Assembly (NCBI GenBank): GCA_964388985.1
Contig: CAYMCJ010000009.1
Coordinates: 1 to 26,445 of the forward strand
Reading direction: 5' to 3'
DNA from: CAYMCJ01 sp964388985
GTDB lineage: Bacteria; Patescibacteriota; Patescibacteriia; Patescibacteriales; CAYMCJ01
Length of the DNA stretch: 26,445 nucleotides
Under the pieces are notes generated by a model, which saw only the letters and a list, made by a program, of their open reading frames with translations, did no database searches and was not told the origin of the DNA. Both the position numbers and the translations under genes were made by a program. Position 1 is the stretch's first letter. The number at the start of each line of letters is the position of its first letter. Below, one piece after another: positions 21,702-26,445 of this stretch.

Positions 21702-22253
21702 ATGAAATTATCAAAAATAGAAAGGATGATAATAGAATCTTCTTATTGGTTTAAGAAGAGGAAACGCGAAGTTATAATTCTATTTAGTGGTATAAAATCA
21801 GCTAAAAAAGTATTGAATGTTGGCTCTGGAAGAATAAATTTAACGAGAAATTTAATACCCGCGAAGACTGGTTTGGTGCTTAATATTGACATTGAAAAAT
21901 TTTTAAATATTGATTCTATTGCAGATGCGCTAAATTTACCATTTGAAGATAAGGGGTTTGATATTATTGTGTTTCTCAGGGTATTGCATCATATAGACGA
22001 TTTTTATAAAGCATTAAGAGAGGCACATAGATGTTTAAAGCCAGGAGGGTATATTTTATTTTCCGAGCCATATTCATTATTTGTTTACATACTCAGGTTT
22101 TTAGGATTTAACTCTCATCCTAAAAATATTATTATCAACAAAGATATAAATAATTTTGTTAATGACAATAATCTGATAATAACCAATAAATGGAAGAGAA
22201 TTTTTCTTTTCTATTATGGCTATCAAATCAAAAAATCAGAACAGAAAACGTGA
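21702..22253 (+). CDS. Class I SAM-dependent methyltransferase
   Basis: The 183-residue protein is a compact Rossmann methyltransferase. Motif I is KVLNVGSGRINLTRNLI near 37-53, motif II/III follows with LNIDIEK, motif IV is GFDIIVFLRVLHHIDD near 87-102, and CLKPGGYILFSEP near 112-124 is the usual motif V/VI. The substrate is unknown; similar proteins act on lipids, quinones or sugars. It has a clear Shine-Dalgarno (AAGGAGA, six to seven bases before ATG), unlike its neighbours, and is more AT-rich and richer in A-ending codons. A terminator overlaps its stop codon. These points suggest a separately acquired gene. Confidence 0.85.
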   Translation: MKLSKIERMIIESSYWFKKRKREVIILFSGIKSAKKVLNVGSGRINLTRNLIPAKTGLVLNIDIEKFLNIDSIADALNLPFEDKGFDIIVFLRVLHHIDDFYKALREAHRCLKPGGYILFSEPYSLFVYILRFLGFNSHPKNIIINKDINNFVNDNNLIITNKWKRIFLFYYGYQIKKSEQKT

Positions 22254-22275
22254 CCATAGTGGTTCCGTTTTTTTA
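22245..22275 (+). terminator. Terminator overlapping the methyltransferase stop codon
   Basis: AAAACG-TG-ACCA pairs with TGGT-TC-CGTTTT around TAG, with a small two-by-two internal loop, followed by seven Ts. The TGA stop codon lies inside the stem. Confidence 0.6.
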
Positions 22276-22330
22276 TTTGCTCAATTTATTATTATTAGGT
22301 AATATAAAAATAAGAGAATATAGTTTAAAT

Positions 22331-25300
22331 ATGCAGAATTTAATGGAAAATTTAAATAAAGAACAGTTAGAGGCCGTGACTCATAAAAACGGGCCGCTTT
22401 TAATCGTGGCCGGGGCCGGAACCGGAAAAACTACCGTAATTACGCAAAAAATTGCCTATACAATTGAGCAGGATTGGGCTAAACCGGAAGAAATTTTAGC
22501 TTTAACTTTTACGGAAAAAGCCGCTGGTGAAATGGAAGAACGGGTTGACAGGCTATTGCCGTTGGGTTATCTGGATTTATGGATTTCCACTTTTCATTCG
22601 TTTGGCGAGCGGATTTTAAAAGAGCATGGCTTGGACATCGGCTTGCCGGCTGATTTTAAATTATTAAACGAGTTTGAGCAGTATGCTTTAATAAAAAATA
22701 ATTTGGATAAATTTGACCTTGATTATTATCGGCCATTGGGCAATCCGACTAAATTTATTCAAGCCTTAACAAAGCATTTTTCCAGACTAAAAGACGAAGA
22801 TATAGAGGCGGATGAGTATTTAAAATATGCAGAAGAATTAAGAGAAAATATGGACAATATGTTGAGTGGCGGGAAAGGTAAAAACAAAAAAATTACTACA
22901 ACGGCTAATGTAAAAATAACGGGATCCTCACGTCGTCGCTCGCTTCGCTCCGCTCCTCCTTCCTCCAGTAGGGCGGACAAGCAGGATGACAGTGCTTTTA
23001 CGGAAGAGATTGCAAGCCAAGAAATAGAGCGCATTAATGAAGTGGCCAATGCCTACCATATTTACAATCAGTTGCTTTTAGAAAATAATGCCTTGGATTT
23101 TGGGGATTTAATAAATTATACTTTAAGATTATTCAGGAAAAGGCCGGTAATTTTAGAAAAATATAGGCAGCAGTTTAAATATATTTTATTGGACGAATTT
23201 CAGGATACAAATTGGGCCCAATATGAATTAATAAAATTATTGGCCAGCCCAAAAAATAATTTGACTGTCGTCGGCGACGATGATCAAAGTATTTATAAAT
23301 TTCGTGGGGCTTCGGTTTCCAATATATTACAGTTTAAAAAAGATTTTTCCGGTTCAAAACAGGTTTTTTTGGTTAAAAATTACCGCAATAGACAGAATAT
23401 TTTAGATTTAAGCTATGAATTTATTAAACAGAACGACCCTAATCGGTTGGAATATCAATTAAAAAAATATAATAATAACGTAGAGATGCATGGCTATGTG
23501 TCTCAACAGATTTCAAAAAAATTAAAAGCCCAAAAAAAAGGCAAGGGAGTAATTGAAATTATTGAAGGAAGCGATTTGCAGGATGAAGTTAAGTGGGTGG
23601 TGGAAAAAATCGCTGATTTAAAAATCAAATCTAAACGCGCCACTACAAATGGCGCACATGCGAATAAAAAAAATGAGGTAAGCCCGCCTTCGTCTGTTGA
23701 ATCGCGGGACTACGGCGAGGCAAGTTGGAACGATTTTGCGATTTTGGTCAGAGCTAACGAAAGCGCCAAAGATTTTTGCAACGCCTTGGATATGGCCGGA
23801 CTGCCTTATCAGTTTTTGTCTTCGCGCGGGTTATATGTCAAACCGGTCATAATGGACGTAATTTCTTATTTAAAATTATTGGACGATTATCATGAAAGCC
23901 CGGCGGTTTATCGGATTTTAAATTTGCCGGTTTTTGATTTTTTCTATCAGGAATTGATTAATTTAAATTATTTAGCCAGAAAAAAAGCTTGGTCATTGTT
24001 TTCCGTTATAGAAGATAAGCGCGGCAAATTTGGCCGACAACTTCAGGGAAAAATAGACAAAGTTTTAAGACTAATAGAAAAGCATACCGTTTTAGCCCGG
24101 AATAAAAGCGCCATTGAAGTCATCCTGGCTTTTTTGGAAGATAGCGGGTATTTAAAATATTTGACTTTGCAGGACGAGCAGAAATCACGGGAGACGATTA
24201 GTTTATTGAATTACTTTATAAAGAGAGTAAAAAAGTTTGAAACCGGTAGCGATGACAAAAGCGTCAAAGCTTTTTTAGTTGAATTGCAGATGGAAATTGA
24301 CGCCGGTGAACAAGGTGATTTGCCGTTTGATGTTGACTCCGGTCCGGAAGCCATAAAAATTATGACTGTCCACGGCGCCAAGGGCCTGGAATTTAGATAT
24401 GTTTTTATTGCTAATTTGGTTGATAAGCGCTTTCCTACGATTGAGCGGCGGGAAGCGATTGAGATTCCAGATGCGTTGGTTAAGGAAATTCTTCCCGAAG
24501 GGGATATTCACCTGGAAGAGGAAAGACGTCTGTTTTATGTAGCGATGACGCGCGCGCGTGAGCAGGTTTATTTTTCCTGGGCGCCGGATTACGGCGGCGT
24601 ACGTCAGAAAAAGCCGTCCAGATTTTTAGAGGAATTAAATTTAATTGAGAAAGGGGCAAAAGGAGCGGACAAAAAAGAAAAATTACCTCGCCTGTCTCGA
24701 CTGTGCGAGCAGGACGAGCAGGAAATCCAAAATTCTCACCGCCGCAGCGGGATCCCGCCAAGGCTGGACAAATCACAAATAAATTCAAAATTTCAAATTT
24801 TAAAAACAGACGAGAAAGATTTGGTTCCAGTGCCATCATATTTTTCCCATACCCAACTGACGGCCTTTAAAAATTGTCCTTATCAATATCGTTTTGCCCA
24901 TATTTTAAAAATTCCCACCCGCGGTAAATTTGTTTTTAGCTTTGGCCAGGCTATGCATTTAACCCTGCAAAAATTATTTGAATTGGTTAGAGAAAAAAAA
25001 GGATTGGGGCAAAGCGATTTATTTAAAAGTGAAGTTAAAACCGAAGGAGAAGCCAGGGTTAGTCTGGAAGAGGCCCTCAAGTTATGCGAGCAAAGCTGGA
25101 TTGATGATTGGTATGATAACGCGGCCGACAAAGAGAAATTTAAGAAAAAAGGCCGGGAGATAATTAAAGAATTTTACAATAAACATAGGGATAATTGGCC
25201 GGATGTATTGTCGCTTGAACAGGGAATTAACTTTAAATTAAAAGGTTATAGGATTTACGGCAAGATTGACCGAATCGATAACCTTGGCCAAGAGGGTATT

Positions 25301-25627
25301 CAGATAGTTGATTATAAGACTGGTCAGCCGAAAGCAAAAGATAAAATCGGGATTGACGACAAAGAGCAGTTATTAATTTATCAGTTGGCAGTCAAGCAGG
25401 CAATAGATAAAAAAATTATCAACCTTCAGTATTATTATTTGGATAATAATAGCGAAGTTAATTTTTTAGGCAGCCAGAAAGAATTAAAGGAAATGGAAAA
25501 AAAAATAATTGAACGGATAAAGGGAATAGAAGAAGCCTGCCAAACCGGTAATTTTCCTCATAAGTCGGGCCCGTTATGTAAATATTGTGATTTTAAAGAA
25601 ATTTGCGAATTTAGGAAGTTAAGTTAA
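22331..25627 (+). CDS. UvrD/PcrA-type helicase fused to a PD-(D/E)XK nuclease with an Fe-S cluster site
   Basis: The 1098-residue protein joins a superfamily 1A helicase to a RecB-family nuclease, like AddAB-type DNA end-processing enzymes. Helicase motifs: GAGTGKTT at 28-35, DEFQD at 288-292, GDDDQSIYKFRGA from 315, TVHGAKGLEF and EEERRLFYVAMTRARE. The C-terminal nuclease begins at FSHTQLTAFKNCPYQYRF and has D980 in GKIDRID and D994-Y-K996 in IVDYKTG. C849, C1083, C1086 and C1092 are spaced as in the 4Fe-4S nucleases AddB and Cas4. I start at ATG 22331; a frame from 22190 runs through the methyltransferase gene and its terminator. Three GC-rich, repeat-like inserts at residues about 197-217, 434-465 and 785-814 lie outside the motifs. 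The partial exonuclease gene follows after six bases. Confidence 0.93.
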   Translation: MQNLMENLNKEQLEAVTHKNGPLLIVAGAGTGKTTVITQKIAYTIEQDWAKPEEILALTFTEKAAGEMEERVDRLLPLGYLDLWISTFHSFGERILKEHGLDIGLPADFKLLNEFEQYALIKNNLDKFDLDYYRPLGNPTKFIQALTKHFSRLKDEDIEADEYLKYAEELRENMDNMLSGGKGKNKKITTTANVKITGSSRRRSLRSAPPSSSRADKQDDSAFTEEIASQEIERINEVANAYHIYNQLLLENNALDFGDLINYTLRLFRKRPVILEKYRQQFKYILLDEFQDTNWAQYELIKLLASPKNNLTVVGDDDQSIYKFRGASVSNILQFKKDFSGSKQVFLVKNYRNRQNILDLSYEFIKQNDPNRLEYQLKKYNNNVEMHGYVSQQISKKLKAQKKGKGVIEIIEGSDLQDEVKWVVEKIADLKIKSKRATTNGAHANKKNEVSPPSSVESRDYGEASWNDFAILVRANESAKDFCNALDMAGLPYQFLSSRGLYVKPVIMDVISYLKLLDDYHESPAVYRILNLPVFDFFYQELINLNYLARKKAWSLFSVIEDKRGKFGRQLQGKIDKVLRLIEKHTVLARNKSAIEVILAFLEDSGYLKYLTLQDEQKSRETISLLNYFIKRVKKFETGSDDKSVKAFLVELQMEIDAGEQGDLPFDVDSGPEAIKIMTVHGAKGLEFRYVFIANLVDKRFPTIERREAIEIPDALVKEILPEGDIHLEEERRLFYVAMTRAREQVYFSWAPDYGGVRQKKPSRFLEELNLIEKGAKGADKKEKLPRLSRLCEQDEQEIQNSHRRSGIPPRLDKSQINSKFQILKTDEKDLVPVPSYFSHTQLTAFKNCPYQYRFAHILKIPTRGKFVFSFGQAMHLTLQKLFELVREKKGLGQSDLFKSEVKTEGEARVSLEEALKLCEQSWIDDWYDNAADKEKFKKKGREIIKEFYNKHRDNWPDVLSLEQGINFKLKGYRIYGKIDRIDNLGQEGIQIVDYKTGQPKAKDKIGIDDKEQLLIYQLAVKQAIDKKIINLQYYYLDNNSEVNFLGSQKELKEMEKKIIERIKGIEEACQTGNFPHKSGPLCKYCDFKEICEFRKLS
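22919..22981 (+). repeat. GC-rich insert 1 in the helicase gene
   Basis: A GC-rich stretch built from TCGTCGCTCGCTTCGCTCCG and pyrimidine-rich CTCCTCCTTCCTCC encodes a Ser/Arg-rich segment at residues about 197-217. It is out of character for the AT-rich gene and lies between helicase motifs. Confidence 0.5.
23634..23722 (+). repeat. GC-rich insert 2 in the helicase gene
   Basis: GCGCCA at 23637-23642 pairs with TGGCGC at 23650-23655, and further on GCCTTCGT faces ACGGCGAGGC. The stretch encodes a Ser/Asn/Ala-rich segment at residues about 434-465 that sits between conserved helicase blocks. Confidence 0.5.
24685..24775 (+). repeat. GC-rich insert 3 in the helicase gene, with a 12-bp palindrome
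   Basis: CTCGCCTGTCTCGACTGTGC with nearby GAGCAGGACGAGCAGG forms imperfect dyads, and GCGGGATCCCGC at 24747-24758 is a perfect palindrome. The stretch falls in the linker between the helicase and nuclease domains (residues about 785-814). Confidence 0.55.
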
Positions 25628-25633
25628 GGGTTT

Positions 25634-26445
25634 ATGTTTAAAATATTTTATCGGGACAAATTTAAAGAAATTACCAAATATCTCAATTTGGCCAAGCCTT
25701 TGGTTATTTTCAGTTTGGAAACTACCGGCGATTCAATTTCAGCGGATAAGATAGTTTCCATCGCTTATATGAAAATATTGTTGGACGGTCGGATTATAAA
25801 AGAAGAGTTTTTATTAAATCCGAAAATGGAAATAAGCAAGGAAGCGATAGCGGTTCATGGCATAACTAATAAGGACATTAAAGGCAAGCCGACTTTCAGG
25901 GATAAAGCCCAGGAAATGTGGAGTATATTTAATAATTGTTGTTATGCCGGTTTTAATATAATAAATTTTGATTTGCTACTTTTGCGCCGCGAGTTTATCA
26001 GGGTGGGAATGGATTTTGAATATGACAACGATGATGTTTTTGATTCCCGCATTGTTTTTAATTATATGGAGCCCCGCACTCTTTCCGGCGCTTATAAACA
26101 TTATTGTAAGCAGGATTATGTCAACGTCCATCATACCATGGCCGATGTTGAGGCCGAAGCGAGTATTATTGAAAAACAACTGGAAAAATATGAAGAAATT
26201 AGGGACTGGAATTTTATTAAAGAGATAAATCGGGCCCGCGACGAAGTTTTAGTTGAACATGAGCGTAAATTTTACTGGCGCAATAGCGAGGCTTATTTTA
26301 ATTTTTCCAAGTATAAAGACGCGCCGCTCTCGGAAGTAGTCCGTTCGGACCCGGCTTTCTTAGAGTGGATTCTTAAGGCTGATTTTTCCGAAGATACCAA
26401 GAATATTGTCAAACGGGCTATTAGAGGCAAGCTTTTAGGCAAAAA
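25634..26445 (+). CDS. DnaQ-like 3'-5' exonuclease-domain protein lacking the first catalytic Asp, 3' end outside the window
   Basis: At least 270 residues are encoded from ATG 25634, six bases after the helicase stop, and the frame runs off the right edge. Residues 23-180 form a DEDDh exonuclease fold like the proofreading subunit of DNA polymerase III. ExoI reads VIFSLETTGDS: the glutamate is present (E29), but the usual first aspartate is S27. ExoII has NIINFD with D113, and ExoIII has HHTMADVEA with H166 and D171. A C-terminal domain (about 215-265) with FSKYKDAPLSEVV and DPAFLEWILKADFSEDTK resembles the C-terminal region of ExoX-type nucleases. Tight coupling with the helicase-nuclease suggests a common role in DNA end processing. 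Without the first aspartate the metal site may be impaired. Confidence 0.85.
   Translation, partial: MFKIFYRDKFKEITKYLNLAKPLVIFSLETTGDSISADKIVSIAYMKILLDGRIIKEEFLLNPKMEISKEAIAVHGITNKDIKGKPTFRDKAQEMWSIFNNCCYAGFNIINFDLLLLRREFIRVGMDFEYDNDDVFDSRIVFNYMEPRTLSGAYKHYCKQDYVNVHHTMADVEAEASIIEKQLEKYEEIRDWNFIKEINRARDEVLVEHERKFYWRNSEAYFNFSKYKDAPLSEVVRSDPAFLEWILKADFSEDTKNIVKRAIRGKLLGK

Noticed and set aside
22190..22330. Longer helicase start at 22190
   Set aside because: It would overlap the methyltransferase gene in another frame and cross a terminator; UvrD-like proteins begin close to the NKEQLEAV motif, as from ATG 22331.
25968..26228. Short frames on both strands inside the exonuclease gene
   Set aside because: The DnaQ-like frame with its motifs continues through the whole stretch to the window edge.
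1..26445. tRNA, rRNA, CRISPR array, transposase or integrase genes
   Set aside because: I saw no regular spaced repeats, no tRNA-like cloverleaf with a T-arm motif, and no transposase or integrase motif. Small or divergent tRNAs could be missed by eye.
1..26445. Alternative genetic code with UGA read as glycine
   Set aside because: Several intact genes end in TGA directly after the expected C-terminus, so the standard bacterial code fits.

Overview
The window reads as a chromosomal segment of an AT-rich, small-genome bacterium of the Candidate Phyla Radiation (Patescibacteria, probably the Parcubacteria side). This is inferred from the gene content (a thinned mraY-ftsW-murG-murC-murB set, a type IV pilus ATPase, RmuC, a UvrD-nuclease fusion), from start codons that mostly lack a Shine-Dalgarno sequence, from AT-rich hairpins in gene junctions, and from short palindromes inserted inside conserved genes. 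UGA is a normal stop (rmuC, the methyltransferase gene and the ABC exporter gene end in TGA), so recoding lineages such as Gracilibacteria are unlikely. A run of 100 N at 19624-19723 is an assembly gap inside one gene.

Layout. Positions 1-2565 are on the minus strand: the pilus assembly ATPase pilB, then a possible 26-codon ORF and a lipoprotein gene that runs off the left edge. From 2817 to 15175 the plus strand carries the peptidoglycan block: a small membrane protein, mraY, ftsW, murG, an MtaD-like amidohydrolase, murC, an ABC exporter and murB. Two minus-strand single-gene units interrupt it, a four-helix membrane protein (5723-6142) and a cold-shock-domain fusion protein (12420-13871). 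Each has a strong Shine-Dalgarno sequence and its own terminator, unlike most neighbours. From 15176 to 18927 lie a perfect consensus promoter with a small membrane protein, about 650 bases of structured DNA without a convincing gene, rmuC, a nucleotidyltransferase-fold protein and a third minus-strand single-gene unit (18466-18927). From 19004 to the right edge come an O-antigen ligase/polymerase-like protein, an M16 zinc protease, a small methyltransferase, a UvrD helicase fused to a PD-(D/E)XK/Fe-S nuclease, and a partial DnaQ-like exonuclease six bases behind it.

How the genes work together. MraY, MurG, MurB and MurC make or carry peptidoglycan precursors and FtsW polymerises them. MurD, MurE, MurF, Ddl, FtsI, FtsQAZ are not in this window. 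RmuC, the helicase-nuclease and the exonuclease form a DNA repair/processing group. The O-antigen ligase and ABC exporter suit surface polymer assembly.

The most unusual signal is invasion by short palindromic elements. A nearly identical perfect palindrome occurs in frame in murC and again in an intergenic region, other palindromes lie in murC and before rmuC, and three GC-rich insertions lie in the helicase gene. Other points of note are substitutions in conserved MurG motifs, a DnaQ-like exonuclease lacking its first catalytic aspartate, and a cold-shock-domain protein with two possible starts and a structured leader.
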